DNA of 64,000 nucleotides from Xiphydria camelus (GCA_963678675.1 OY783196.1:16300138-16364137), one strand, 5' to 3'. Shown: positions 44,151 to 56,545, numbered from the stretch's first letter. The notes: generated from the letters alone by a model not told the origin. Numbers and translations: made by a program.

Positions 44151-44152
44151 TC
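43843..44152. repeat. (CT)n microsatellite containing an assembly gap
   Basis: CT repeats on both sides of 200 N (43916-44115). True length unknown. Confidence 0.97.
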
Positions 44153-44189
44153 GAATTGATTGGTTGGTTCGTGCATATAGAATGACTTA

Positions 44190-44822
44190 CAGCCCGTTCA
44201 CACGATACGGATTCGGTAAATCATACGGCAATTTCACCGTTTCGGTCGCGACTGACATTCGGTCTTGTCACCGAAAACCGAATGGCCCGATCCGGGAAAA
44301 TAATCAAATCGGTTGCTAGTGGCAATGTTTATACATCGAAGTGTTCAGACAGGATAGTTTTCGTACTGAGGGCTCGTGCATGGCCGGGTAATGGCGCGAC
44401 AATAAACAACGATTTTAACCCTTTTATAGTGCCGAACGACGAAATATGTATCGTCGTCCTCTGCACTTGCGAAAAGTGCCAGCGACGATATATCGTTGCG
44501 TATGCGATGACGCCATGTTCTTCGCATTGCGAGAAAGCTCCATCTCAAAATAAATTTATAAAACGTTATATAAACGGTCTAATAACATTGCAAAGGAATG
44601 TAAAAAAAATTGTTTTTGAGTATCCTTTGCATTCGCTCGAGCGGCACTGTTTCGACGCCCGGGCGATTAGTGGACACGTCCACTCGACATGTGCGAAACA
44701 CTTGCCAGAGCCATAGCCGAGATAGGTATAGTGTCAGGGGGCTGACCGATTCGGTAAAATTACCGAAACGGTGAAAAAACCGCATCGTGTGAACGAAAAA
44801 ACCGTATCGTGTGAACGGGCTG
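44190..44822. mobile_element. 633-bp TIR element with TTA duplication
   Basis: Ends CAGCCCGTTCACACGATACG inverted, TTA at 44187-44189 and 44823-44825. Internal words TTCGGTAAA and CGAAACGGTG repeat near both ends. The 144-codon frame inside (44282-44716) has no recognisable motif. A 3-bp TTA target would fit PIF/Harbinger (inference). Confidence 0.8.
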
Positions 44823-44859
44823 TTATAGTATGACTGTACAAATAAACAGGTATATTGCC

Positions 44860-46970
44860 CAGCTATATATGCACATACATTTGTCCACTCATAGCTTTGC
44901 TCGAACGTTCATTGCGCAGCATCGAGTTCTTTCTGTTTCACGACACTCTTACAGCGAGGTTCATGCATAATTGGCGATATACGCGTATCGCGGAGTCAAT
45001 TTGGAAAAGGGACGAAGGAGTGGCGGAGAAGAAGGAAGAGAAGTGGTTCCAGGTAGGAAAGTACTCGCAAGATTCGACGGCGGAGCGAGGTATGTCGTTC
45101 GTGCCCACCTTGAGACCGCCTGCGGTGCGCTCGTGTGCGTTCGTGCTCTACACTTGGAAGCCGGGCGCGCGAGCGTGCAAGGGACCTCGAGGGCCGACCT
45201 CTATCCGCAGTCTCGCCAACTAATCGACCGGCCAGGCAGGCAAACCTGTGTCGGCACTCGCGCGTACGGACCCAGTCTCTCTGGGACTGTAAGAAATCTC
45301 TCCGGTACTACCGCGACGGTCGAGTAAGTCGCTCGAACGAACCAACTCCAAGTCGACCCCGACGGCTTGCGCGCTTGGGAATTTCGGTTTATTGCAAAGG
45401 CCTCATGGCTTGAGGAAAGCCGTTGCAGGTGTCGAGTGGTGGTCGAGTACTATGCGCAGCGAGCACATAACAGTGGGTTTTCGTGACGAAAGGGTGGCTT
45501 AGTGCACGAGTCGCGTGGGTGTAACCTGTACGCGAAATCGTCATCACGCGTTCGTTGCGTGCGCGATAAAGGAATCGGCGAGGAAAAACGGAATATCAAG
45601 TGAAATATTTATAAATATTACGCGAGTGGCGTGGCGACGGTGATTGTTCAAGGGCCTTGCTTGCTGCGGCGACTACAATCTAATTCGCGAGAAGTATTTC
45701 TAGAGGTGGTCTGTCGAATTTCAACGCAGGCGTCGAGGCTGCTCGAAAACTTCGACGACCGCGTAGAATCTGTGCGGGCCTCTCTCTCGCGCGCACAGTC
45801 TTGGCGACCGTCCGTGTCACGGCGAGACAGGCCCGAAGGTGGATTCCGCGTCTTTCGAACGGGCCGGAAAAATTCCTGTGCGAAGTGGTTCCTTCCTTCT
45901 TTCCTTAAGGTGTTTCAAAAGGCATACAAGTTCGAGGAATCCTATAGTATCGAAGAAGCAAATAGAACATAATATGAACGTATCGAGTGGTAGGTATACG
46001 ATTGACTATACAAGACGAAACTTCGAGTAGCGCTGCTGCTGTGTCATCTTTACTTCATTCGACGAGTCTTACGGGAGTCCCACGACCCCCCTCCTTTCTA
46101 CTTTCAAGTCAGCGCGATGTCGCGGTTTACGACCCAGTTGACGCGTGTAGTACGCGAGTGTAGTCGCGGGTGATTCGGAAAGTGAACGAGGACGAGTAGA
46201 GGCCTGCCGTTCGTTCAAGGAAAGCGAGAGTGGGATTGTCGGTGTAACGGACGCAGAGAACGCGTCGCGCGACCACGCGTGAGCGAAAAAGCGCACGGGG
46301 AAGTGTACGGTTGCCTCATCGGAGCTACGCACAGCAAACTCCTAGTTGACTCGAGTTCGGTGTGCTTGATCCGAGGACGAAAACAGTCGTGATTGTTGTG
46401 ACCACGTGGTCGTTACAGGATCGGTTCTTCGTACGCGCGACGTTGCCTTGCGTAGCTTTTTTCTCGGTGTATAGTAGTTGCTCTTCGATTTTTCCTTCGA
46501 GGAACTTTGGTTTCATTCACCAGTTATATATTTATAGTGCAGTGTCTATATCACGATAGGGTGGTGAAAAACCGAAAAGGTACCGCAGCGCCGCGAGACC
46601 CGCAAAACACAGTACGAAGTATTTATGTATATACATACATATGTAGTATGCCGATAACCGTACATTTTCAACTACGGGGACGCGACTGAAGGTACATATA
46701 CGCGTATCGTTTTGCCGCGGGCACGACTCGCCGAAGAAAACGGCCGTGGAGGTTCTTCGCATTTGCTTTCATGAAATATTTGGAGCCACGCAAAGATGCC
46801 TGCGTGCTGAAAGAGACGGTGGGTTTATCGCCGACGAAGGGGAGAGGCAAGGGAGGGAGCACGGACTGTGTAAAGTGTCGGATAGCCGCGGTGCGCATTG
46901 TGAGAGAATTTTGGAAATCCTTGCCTGTATACAGAGTGGGTGGTGGCAGCGGAGACGTCGAAGCGGGAGG
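44860..46970 (+). other. GC-rich, CpG-rich low-repeat tract, probable host 5' region
   Basis: Unlike the rest of the window this 2-kb tract is rich in CG dinucleotides and contains no inverted repeat or copy found elsewhere. Several overlapping open frames reflect base composition. A strong donor GTAAGT at 45326-45331 (after GGTCGA) could end a 5' untranslated exon. It leads into the candidate coding exon at 46971. Confidence 0.45.
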
Positions 46971-47081
46971 ATGGATCGAAACGAGGTTGGACTGGGAGGG
47001 GGTGGAGGCAACGCGAGCTCACTCCTCACCTCCTCTACACACGCCTTGCACAATAACACTGCAAGTGTTTTCGATAGTCAG
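46971..47081 (+). CDS. Candidate first coding exon of a host gene (37 codons)
   Basis: ATG in a good context (GGGAGGATGG) opens MDRNEVGLGGGGGNASSLLT, then SSTHALHNNTASVFDSQ, ending exactly at a donor CAG/GTACTT (GT at 47082-47083), phase 0. Low-complexity Gly and Ser/Thr/Asn-rich N-termini are common in insect regulatory proteins. It sits at the end of the CpG-rich tract, as a first coding exon would. No following exon was found in the window, so the gene would need a long intron. Identity unknown. Confidence 0.4.
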
Positions 47082-47171
47082 GTACTTATATGTTTATCAA
47101 CGGCGAATGATCACTGTTATTACATTTCTGTGGAAATTGAAAGACGTTTTTGTGGGTGGTGATGAAAATTA

Positions 47172-47620
47172 GATAAATGTATCCGAAGTTCGAAACGTCG
47201 GAACTGTAAATCATCAATAAACCTTCTTAGAATTCGTTAGAAATATTAATATTATGAATATTATAATACTACTCTTGGTTTCCAAGTAGTACCTAGCCAA
47301 GTGGTAGCTATAACGTGTTAATGGCATGCCAACATTTTGCAAACGTTGCAGTTCGTGAAATCGCAGTGCCAAAATCGATTTCGAACACTTCTAAATGTTG
47401 CAGTTTGCAAAATATTATCACTTCAAATAAAGTGGAGGTGACTGTCACTTGCAGGAGACCGAGAATAATAATATTTATAATATTGATCGTAATGATTAAG
47501 AGGACCTAAAATTGCTTATTTATTCAAAATATTCCAAATTTTACATATTCAAATATCAGAAATTGATCTCGCCTGTCTGAACTACCTGGTGAAATGTTAT
47601 GTACAGTATAGAGGCAGTGC
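47172..47620. other. Unassigned AT-rich sequence
   Basis: Possible intron of the gene starting at 46971. GTTGCAGTT-like words near 47340-47400 only. Confidence 0.4.
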
Positions 47621-47626
47621 AATATA

Positions 47627-48717
47627 CAGGGTGTCCGTAAAGTATGGAAACGGTTGAATATCTCGAAAAGTACACTTCAGAACGGGAAACGAAAAAATAC
47701 GTATCCGATATTTTTTTTAGAAACTATCAAATGATACCAAGATTGTTCCCACACCCCAACCCCTGTGGGTGGGGCAGGGGGAAGCTTCAAAATCTTAAAT
47801 AGGAACTCCCACTTTTGATTGCATATTCGCATTCTACATTAAAAACTACATAACTTTTATTTGAAACATTTTTTTCGATTCGTGGCAGATGGCGCTATAA
47901 TCGACGAAATTCAATTTTTTCGGGTTTTGCAATTGAGAGTCGATTTATTCGATTCTGCAATACAATTGCGATAGAAATTTACATTTTTTATTCTCATACT
48001 TGATATTTTTGTTAAAAATTTAATTTAGTTTTGCAAATTTGAAGTGCACATGCGTTCTGTACCTGGAATTCCCCCGGCGGACGGTATATTCCGGGAATCG
48101 TAGCTATTCTTTCACTAGTAGTCCGTTTTAATGATATCCGTTAACCTGAGTACACGTAAACAGGTACCGCTAAGTGCCGGGCCTTCCGGACCCTTGAACC
48201 TCGATGTATTCCGAAAGGGATTATCCTTGAGTAAAATTAGCTTATTTCCTCTAACGGAACTTAGTGCGTCACGGGGAATTCCAGGTACAGAACGCATGTG
48301 CACTTCAAATTTGCAAAACTAAATTAAATTTTTAACAAAAATATCAAGTATGAGAATAAAAAATGTAAATTTCTATCGCAATTGTATTGCAGAATCGAAT
48401 AAATCGACTCTCAATTGCAAAAACCGAAAAAATTGAATTTCGTCGATTATAGCGCCATCTGCCATGAATCGAAAAAAATGTTTCAAATAAAAGTTATGTA
48501 GTTTTTAATGTAGAATGCGAATATGCAATCAAAAGTGGGGGTTCCTATTTAAGATTTTGAAGCTTCCCCCTGCCCCACCCACAGGGGTTGGTGTGTGGGA
48601 TCAATCTTGGTATCATTTGAGTTTTTAAAAAAATATCGGATACGTATTTTTTCGTTTCCCGTTCTGAAGCGTACTTTTCGAGATATTCAACCATTTCCAT
48701 ATTTTACGGACACCCTG
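47627..48717. mobile_element. 1.09-kb TA element with 430-bp inverted arms
   Basis: Ends CAGGGTGTCCGTAAAGTATG inverted, TA at 47625-47626 and 48718-48719. The arms run to about 48080 and from 48275, through CCACCCACAGGGG and TGCACATGCGTTCTGTACC. The centre is unique. Directly adjoins the mariner remnant on its right. Confidence 0.9.
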
Positions 48718-48770
48718 TATAATATTAGTTGTATTGAAAGCCACTGTTTTTTTTTCTTGTTTTTAAAACA

Positions 48771-49791
48771 TTACTTATGTCGTAATAAAATGTGTGATAC
48801 CTCAATCGAAATATTTGCCTTTTCGGAAGCTATAACTTTTTCCCACTTTTCTGGCACAAGTTGAATTCCTCGACGAAAGAATTGTCTACTTTTTGAGCTA
48901 ATCCACTCAACAACCCAATTTTTGACTTCTTGGTAATTATGGAAGGGTGTATCTTCCAAGACGTGTTGCATCGATCTAAATAAATGACAATCACTCAGGG
49001 CCAGGTCTGACGAATGTGCTAGGTGCGGGAAAACTTCTCATTCAAGCTTCATCAATGTTCCTTTCACGGCTTTAGCAACATGAGGCCACGCGTTGTGAAA
49101 AAGAATCACTTTTCGGCGATTTCATGCAATTGATGGTCGTTTTTGCATCAAATTATCACTTAAACGCTCCAATTGTTGATAACTTTCGGCGGTAATTGTT
49201 TCATTCGGTTTTAACAGCTTATAATAAATGATACCTTCCACATATCCCACCAAATTGAAAACATTGTTTTGTGACCGTGGATGTTTTGTTTTGGTATCGA
49301 CGTTGATGGTTAGCCAGGATCAACCCATGATTTTTTGCGTTTCGGGTTGTCGAAATAGATCAATTTCTCATCACCGGTTACGATACGCCATAAAAAAACT
49401 TTTCTTTTTATGCTTTGTAAGCAAAGATATCGAAATATTTAGCTACTTTCCTTCTTTTGCAATCTTTCCCATGACATGTAAATGTCGTGAAATTGTAGAT
49501 TTATCGACTTCAAGCTGTTGAGCCAATTCTTTGAACGTTTGAGTAGGGTTTTCTTCCAATAGAGCTTGCAGTTGTTCATCTTCAAACTTCTTTGTTTGAC
49601 TTGGCCATTGTATGTCGTGAATATCACAGTTTCCACTTTTAAAGCGACGAAACCAGTCTCTACATACTGTTTCTGATGGAGCAGATTCAGCATAAGTTTG
49701 TACAAGTAATTGATGAGCTGCAGCAACACTTTTTAAAACAATCAAAGTTGTGTAGAAGTACACATTGAAAAAACACCTTGTCGCGTTCCAT
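48771..49791 (-). pseudogene. mariner transposase, full length but inactive
   Basis: Starts MERDKVFFQCVL (ATG at 49789-49791). The HTH region reads AAAAHQLLVQTYAESAPSET, then CRDWFRRFKSGNCDIHD and LAQQLEVDKSTISRHLHVMG. Frames then change repeatedly. First catalytic Asp present (IVTGDEKLIYF, near 49370). The second site reads ILFHNAWPHVAK near 49080, with the expected D of HDNA missing. Third present (SSDLALSDCHLF). End YQEVKNWVVEWISSK to 48771. Length about 1020 bp matches mariner transposases of about 345 residues. TIRs not identified. Confidence 0.88.
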
Positions 49792-49799
49792 TTTCTTTG

Positions 49800-50990
49800 G
49801 TTATAGACATAAACTTATATTAACAAAAAATGGCAGTTTAATGACTGCATCTTAATGTAGTATGGTCACTCTCCAAAGTGATCGTTGAGTGTTCGTAAAT
49901 GAAATATAAAAAAAGTCATCAAAAAACTATGATTTATAATTGAAAATTTTCTTTGTGAATTATAAAATTGATGACCATAAGAATTAGTCGATTATTTTGA
50001 TTATTTTTCACTTATTATTCAATTATTCAATAATGTGCTTCCTTTGACTAGCGTCTTTTTATGTGTGGGAACGGTGGCAACGCATATCATCAACAGATCT
50101 TAGCCCTAGTAGGGAAAACGAGATTTGAAATGCACACTTGAACCCACTCCACTGACGCGACGATGCCGCATCTACTCGACACGCTATTTCCGAACACCGA
50201 GAAGGAGAAATTAGTTATAACTAAAGTATCAAACAGTCAATAATTTTCATCAATGGTTTAAAACTTTTGTTTTTCCCCCGTTTTTTGGTATTTTTTAAAT
50301 ATTTTAATCTTGGATTTTACCTACAAACACCCCGCGAGAAATGTGTCTTGCCCATAAGACTCTGGGTTATTTTCTACTCGGTAATTAATTTTTATCAGAC
50401 ATACTAAACGGTCAATCTACCCCAAATTGCACCAGAAGGTTTTTTATTGATATTAGCTTGCATACATAATTATTTCATATTTAAATCTTGGAAATCGATT
50501 CGTGGCCATACTACCTTAATGAGAAATGTCCATAATTTTGAGTGATACAAGAAGTATTAGTCGCTGCGCACGACATAAGTAGATAGACCCATCTACAGGA
50601 GAATAGCGGCTTTCAATGCAATCTCCTAATATAACAGTTATTATCTACATTGTGTCTCATTTTCAACAAAGTCGTCAAAGATTTCGAAAACTAAGCAATA
50701 TGCACAAAAGCATTTCAAACTAAACTTTTATGGCTTTAAATGGACTACACTATAAGTTAAATGTAATTAATTTTTATTGTATTCCATAATTCTTAACACA
50801 ATATCAAGGCTGTCTCGAACTTGAATTTTTGTTTCCATAAAAGTTTTAGAGTTCTTCAAGAACAACATAAACGTTATAGGTGAAATGCTCCTCTAATCTA
50901 TCGTTATCACTGTTTGAAAGTCTTCCTACACGTGTTTTATTCAGCATCGATTAATTGAAAATCTGATAGATGCGTTGCAACATAACGAAT
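49800..50990. other. No recognised gene
   Basis: AT-rich, unique in the window. Nothing supportable. Confidence 0.5.
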
Positions 50991-50994
50991 ATAA

Positions 50995-51570
50995 GCCGAG
51001 AAAAACAATAAAAACCACCCCGGACACCATTGTTTAAAAATATTTCGCGAAGACTAAGAAAATGAATAAATTGTTTAAATAAAAGTTGTAGGGTAGGTGA
51101 AAATACGTAAAAAAGGTTCTATGATTTTTTCATTTTTATGCAATATCCTAAGCGCTATGAGGGAATGAAGATGTTGGAATAATGCGAAGACTAAAAAACC
51201 GTAAGAAATTGAAAAATGCATATTTGTTACTTTCTTTTTTATCAATTCACGTAAAAAGGTTGAATCAACATTCTTGGGGATTTTTTTTTATTTTAAGCAT
51301 TTTGTACTAACAGTATCGTTCTTCAAAATTTTTACATTTCAAAATTTATACATTATTTTTAAAAATTAAAAAAAACACCATTCGATTCCTCGTAAAATCA
51401 CCTTCAGAAAAGTTCTCGGTAACTTTTTCGAACAGACTATATTATTCGAGATACGTTTAATTAAAGTTTCGGGGAGAGTTCTTATAGGGGCCGAAAGGAC
51501 AGAAATATATGTCCGCTCTCCGTTCCCACCGGTCCGGTGGAGCGCGCATGCGTCAGCACCTACGCTGAAT
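50995..51570 (+). repeat. Dispersed repeat X, copy 3 (partial)
   Basis: Direct relative of 18500-19100 (AAAACCACCCCGGACACCAT, AAGCGCTATGAGGGAATG, CATGCGTCAGCACC), lacking the GTCCAG end. Confidence 0.85.
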
Positions 51571-51703
51571 GAAAGGAAGTGAGAAGAAAGGAATGCAAGT
51601 GAGAAGAAAGATCTTGACCTCTCTCTGGCTTCGTGAAAACCGAGAGATTCCTTCAATTTCGTCTTTCGGGACGAATTGGCATGGCGCGCTAGGTACTATG
51701 CGG

Positions 51704-52253
51704 TCATACAGGCATTTTTATGATTTTTTTCTTTCAGTAGGGATTGACGCATTTAACAAAACCCGAAAGTATTTTTTTTCCGAAAACGCTTTAGAAATAA
51801 AAAAAATCACATAAAAGATTTCCACACACACATGATTGGTATATATAAGTTCCGAAAATCTAATCTCAGGAACCCTCGTGTGGCTCATCGGGTAGCGTGC
51901 GTGTCTCGCACGCGGCGGGCACGCGTTCAAGTCCCGGTGTTCTTTTTTTTTAACATAATTATTTTTGATGCAATGTCCTTCAATAGTATGCAATAAATTT
52001 TCATAATTAAATGGATTTAATTAAAAACGAAATGAAAAGCAATACAATTGCACATTAAAAAAAATATTCAATTTTCAATCATTGCTTGTCATTTCCCTCT
52101 GCTACAAGCAATGATTGAAAATTGAATATTTTTTAAAATGTGCAATTGCATTGCTTTTTATTTCGTTTTTAATTCAATCCATTTAATTATGAAAATGTAT
52201 TGCATACTGTCAAAGGACATTGCATTAAAAATAATTTTGTTAAAAAAAACAAA
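51704..52253 (+). mobile_element. tRNA-armed element family A, copy cut by a foldback
   Basis: Left arm with tRNA-like module (51870-51942), centre hairpin (AAGCAATGATTGAAAATTG, centre near 52095), and the inner half of the right arm up to TTTTGTTAAAAAAAA. The 204-bp foldback then begins; the right tRNA-like module is missing. Confidence 0.8.
51870..51942 (+). other. tRNA-like module, best preserved (family A)
   Basis: GAACCCT pairs with GGTGTTC as an acceptor stem (one mismatch, one wobble), A box TGGCTCATCGGGTAGCG, anticodon-like hairpin GCGTGCG/CGCACGC, B box GCGTTCAAGTCCC, then TTTTTTTT. Isotype uncertain; the loop is atypical. Confidence 0.65.
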
Positions 52254-52457
52254 ACGTGTGGCCGCCACACGCGGAAGAAGTGAAACATCGATACCAGTTT
52301 CTCTGAATTTGATTCCGGTGGTATTAGTTTCAATTGGCTCTACGAAGAAGCATTGTAAAAGACTTGTATAGAGCCAATTGAAACTAATACCACCGGAATC
52401 AAATTCAGAGAAACTGGTATCGATGTTTCACTTCTTCCGCGTGTGGCGGTCACACGT
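52254..52457. mobile_element. 204-bp foldback MITE, copy 2
   Basis: Same length and ends as 3061-3264; loop reversed (ACGAAGAAGCATTGTAAAAG). It lies exactly at the break of the tRNA-armed copy. Confidence 0.9.
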
Positions 52458-52524
52458 TTTGTTTTTTTTCTTATTTCCATCCAAGGAACCCATCCTTGAA
52501 ATTTGTGGCAATATTAAAGAATCA

Positions 52525-52765
52525 CCCAGTATATTTACTTACTTGGTCCAACAAAATATTTTTTCCGCCATAATCAAGTATACACTTATTTTAATTGCAA
52601 ATAAACTCTTTTCTCAGTACCTATACGAAATAACTTTGATCGAACGAACGAAGTATTCACTAAACTGACAAATTTCTAGAAAATCATAAACGGAATCAAG
52701 GAATTTTACTTCCAAATTTGACAGTGATAAAACATTAATCGCTGTTTCTCAGAATTTCACATACA
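52525..52765 (-). repeat. Dispersed repeat R2, copy 2
   Basis: Inverse of 33795-34020. Confidence 0.8.
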
Positions 52766-52879
52766 AATTCAAATTCTATTATAGTGCACATTATAGTGCA
52801 CGCAGTTCGGGTGGTACATTTCGGCAAACGAGGACTGCTTATGTATTCGCAGTCTTGCACCTTTCCCGGAAGGCTAATT

Positions 52880-53135
52880 GAGGGGGTCAGAAGCCAAGGG
52901 GTCCAAGTAGACATACAAGTTTTCCGAGATGCTTCACATTAAAGTATTTTCTTGTTCTTTAAAAATACCCGCAATTCCTTTGTCTCAAGTGTATAAGGTG
53001 TATAAATAATTCATACAGCTTATACACTCGAGGCAAAGGAATTGCAGGTACTTTTAAAGAACAATGAATACTTTAATGCGGAGCATCTCGGGAAACTTGT
53101 ATTTCTACTTGGACCCCTTGGCTTCTGACACCCTC
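52880..53135. mobile_element. 256-bp hairpin MITE with AATT duplication
   Basis: Ends GAGGGGGTCAGAAGCCAAGG and GAGGGTGTCAGAAGCCAAGG inverted, pairing over 110 bp. AATT at 52876-52879 and 53136-53139. The uninterrupted paralogue GGCTAATTACCGG at 34044 is the empty site. Confidence 0.9.
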
Positions 53136-53412
53136 AATTACCGAACGAATTGTAATGAACCACTTCTCGCAGATACCGCTATATTTCGAATGCATTCGAA
53201 ATGCATTCAGCTTTGTAAAGGAGTGAAATGACGATTTCAATAGATAACCGAATATTTCGGCAAATGTGCATTCCGATTCGTCCAGTAATTAACCCTTTCA
53301 GGAAAGGTGCGGGACTGCGAACTCATTGGTAGCCTGGATTCGTCGAAATGTACTGCCTCGCTGACGGCGAGATGAACCCTAGTTTGACGAAGTATTTATG
53401 ATCGCGATGCTA

Positions 53413-53887
53413 TTGGGTTGGAAAATAAGCTCGTAGCGTTTTCTTTTATTTTCTTTTATTTTACAACGATTTGTTTGCTGTTCCGCAAAGTGTTTATATT
53501 CATTCAAAAGAGCTCTTTCTGTTCTACAAAACTGTTATAATTGTTTATTCGAATAACAATTTTTTATTATTTTTCAGGCTTAGAAATGGAATATCCAGGA
53601 GGAAAAAATCAGAATTTTCAACATCTTTTTTATCAAAGACTCGCCTATAACACCTCCGTATACGGCAGTTTTTTGACCTCGATGAAAGGCGAAGAAAAGC
53701 AGATGTCAAAAATGCTGATTTTTGCCCCCTGGATATTCCATTTATAAGCCAGAAAAATAATAAAAAATTTAATTATTCGAAATAACAATTATAACAATTT
53801 TGTAGAGCAGAAAGAGCTCTTTCGAGTACATGTAAACATATTGCCAAACAACAAAATAGATCGTTGTAAAATAAAAGAAAACATAAT
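53413..53887. mobile_element. mariner-like hairpin MITE
   Basis: Left end TTGGGTTGGAAAATAAGC resembles mariner TIRs. Arms (53450-53585, 53750-53885) carry AGAGCTCTTTCTG and ATTATTCGAATAAC-like words, and the centre pairs too (GAATATCCAGGAGG/CCCCCTGGATATTCC). The right terminal 35 bp are missing. Confidence 0.7.
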
Positions 53888-54560
53888 TGTGCGACGGAAC
53901 AGTCTCGGCGACGCGAGTATCGGCCACTTGAGCATGCCGGTCGCGGGAGTTAGGTAATATATAGCATCACCGACGAAAGTCGTGTCGCGTGGTGTGTGTA
54001 CACTCGTCGAGTATCGGATTCCTGCGTAGCGTTGTGTGCGAAGGGCATAACAAGGAAACGTTTCGAGGCCGCCGCTTCCGATCTTGATGAAACTTCGTAA
54101 ATTTAAAGTTTATCGAAAAATAAGAGACCCCTATTTTTTTATAGCGGCCCAATTTTGGTTTAAGGGGGTGAAATGGACCCCTGAATTTTCACCCCCTTCG
54201 AGCTATCTCCGAAACGAAGCGAGATAGATGAAAACTTTCAATGTACGTTTTGTTTGATTTTTTTAGTATAATAAAATCCCCTAAACAGATTTTTAAAAAA
54301 AGCATTATTTTTCAAAAAAAAAATTTTTTTTATCTAATTTTTCGAAATTTCGGTTTAGTCATGTGGACAAAAATTTAGGAAATTTTATTACAAATTCAAC
54401 CATGTATGACATGATATATTTCCCTCCTACAGTTTTGCAAATTTCTAACTTTTATGTCTGATAATGAGCGGGCTACCAATGGCAGTGACGGGATAGGTCG
54501 GGGGTTATTACTTCTATGTATTTTAATGCCATTTTTCTTTTATTTAATAAAGTTCAACTT

Positions 54561-56154
54561 CTATGGCTCATAATTATGACAATAATGGTATTCCGTGAAA
54601 AAATGTTTCATACAAAGTTGTTTCTTACACCAAGCACACGTAATAACGGCAATATCGTCACATATGTGGCATCGTGGTTCCGAGTCCTGTGCAAAACAAA
54701 ATTCTACAGGATGTTCAAATTCAGGAGGTCTCCTGAATATATATCCACTCTTGAACCACGAATATTTAATAAAGTTAGTAAACCGTGGTGAAGAAAACTG
54801 ATTATGAGTAAGAGATTGAAGTTTTAAAATATTATCTCTCGAATGAAGGTTAATATCGTAATTGAAAAGAGTTACAATATCTGAAAACCTCCTTACAAAA
54901 TTCTTCCACATTCGAAATCCGTATACGTCTAGCGGTTGAATCAGTCCGGTGGTGCCTTGTGGAATCGTCATTAATATTATTGTCTTGTCTTCTGGTGTAG
55001 CTTCTCGAATACTTCGCTCACATTGTCCACTCCAAGAGTCCAGCAGTAAGACGCTTGTAGATCCAGTGTTAGGGAAGTAAACTTCTTGCAGCCATGTTTT
55101 CATGAGATCGGTTGTAAGTTTCCCAGATTTGGAAGCCATGAAGTATACATTTGGCGGCCTAAACACGGTTTGTTGCACTCGTTCTCCCAATTGCCCACTA
55201 GCCTCTTTTAATACCACATAAAGAGGCGACAGTAGTTTTCCATCAGCAGATATGGTGGGTTGTAGAAGATATTGATTGTACCACAGCTTCAATTTTGTTT
55301 TGCCCCGATGTAGCTAAAGTTCGGCCAGAATGTATTTCTAAATTAAATCCACTCTGATCAGAGTTAAATACATTTTGTGGTCCATATTGTGTAATGAGTG
55401 GCTTCACTTGTTCTACGAAGGCATGGCTTCGTACTTTCAAACTTTCCTCACCCTCAATGTTTTTTCTCGTTACAAACTTTGTGATCTTTCGAGAGACAAT
55501 TCTATATGCTTTCTTGAATGACCTCAACCATGTTTGACTTGCTTTGAAGGTTGGAAGATTCTCTACTTCTTTTGCTTGTAAAGCCCATCGTTTAAGGTCT
55601 ACATCATGTACTATTATTTTCGATCTACTAGCTTCTACAAATTTATCAAAAGTATATTTCGCTATGCGTATTAATTTATCATTTTGAGTACCCCCCTGTC
55701 CTACTTGCGCAGCCCATCTTCGTAATTGTCTATCAGATTTCACTTTTTTAAACTGATGTTGAACTGCTGCTACGGTTCGACGTCTTTTCTTCCCACTGTT
55801 CCAGTAATCTATGGCACTTTGTTTATATTCAAAGCTAACCGCTTCTTCATCGGGTGTACAGGGATATGGTTCTGGAGGTATAGAGGTTTCTACGTGAGGA
55901 ACATCCTCGACATCCGATTCCAGCCAGTTAGTATTAACAGCGTGCATTTCACTATCCTCGATTGAATCTTCCAATTCCAATTTATTTTCATGTTCGACTC
56001 GAAATGATGAATCCTCCATGCTACGTATAATAATATTTTGTAATAAATCTTTCAATTGCACTTCTGCACTATTCATTGGAGTTTCTCTTCCATTTGGTAC
56101 ACTGAAAACGGCCACCAATAAAGTTAACACATTGATCGGATTTATAATTGCCAT
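54561..56154 (-). pseudogene. pogo-like DDE transposase, one frameshift
   Basis: About 530 codons from MAIINPINVL (ATG 56152-56154). DNA-binding region: KQSAIDYWNSGKKRRRTVAA and SDRQLRRWAAQV, then a CENP-B-type second helix block ending TFKASQTWLRSFKKAYRI. Catalytic D1 in VFNSDQSGFNLE, D2 in VLLLDSWSGQ, D3 in GLIQPLDVYGF: spacing DD36D. C-terminal zinc cluster CHICDDIAVITCAWC and HFFTEYHYCH. A single-base loss near 55253 joins STTH to TISADG. Otherwise intact, so a young element. Confidence 0.88.
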
Positions 56155-56224
56155 AATAATAATATGAACTGCTGTGCACCATAGAAACTGAATATTCAGA
56201 CTAAAAAGCTTTCTCTTTCGCTTC

Positions 56225-56234
56225 CTTATATATA
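56225..56234 (-). promoter_or_regulatory. TATA box for the transposase
   Basis: Minus strand TATATATAAG, followed about 30-40 bp downstream by TTAGTCT and TCAGTTTC (initiator-like) and by the ATG at 56154. Confidence 0.6.
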
Positions 56235-56480
56235 ATGAAGTCGCCTCACAAGAACGAAACAGACTGGAGAGGGTGGGAGGTCCGACTTCCCAAAAAGGGG
56301 CCATCATCCTCGGAGTCCGCGTACGAAACTCGAGAGCGCGTACGAAAATATTTTTACATGGGCACAGAGCCAACTAATAATAAAGCTTGTCCAAAGAACT
56401 AAACTCCCTCTTTCGCATCACCGGGGCCATATAAGGCAACCCTACAAATAACAGGAATGTTGTTTACGGCATTTTCGAGG

Positions 56481-56520
56481 AGTATATATACAGGGCCGAG
56501 AAGCAAAGAGCTTCAGTTTC
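56481..56520 (+). promoter_or_regulatory. TATA-initiator core promoter for the small gene
   Basis: AGTATATATACAGG, then TCAGTTTC at 56513-56520, about 30 bp from TATA to the initiator A: canonical arthropod spacing. It points away from the transposase promoter across 250 bp. Confidence 0.7.
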
Positions 56521-56545
56521 ATTGGCTGCGTCTATCATTCAAGTG

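Noticed and set aside
44282..44716. 144-codon ORF inside the TTA-flanked element
   Set aside because: No similarity to Harbinger or Myb-like proteins could be seen; an overlapping antisense frame is equally open.
46746..47172. 138- and 133-codon ORFs in the GC-rich tract
   Set aside because: Overlapping frames on both strands are expected from CpG-rich composition; only the 37-codon segment with ATG context and donor was kept.
55243..56373. Upstream in-frame extension of the transposase beyond 56154
   Set aside because: It crosses the TATA/initiator region and has no conserved sequence; ATG at 56152-56154 chosen.
56522..56545. Upstream start for the small pogo-element gene
   Set aside because: The first codon would be TTG; the first ATG, at 56546, fits the promoter and is preferred.
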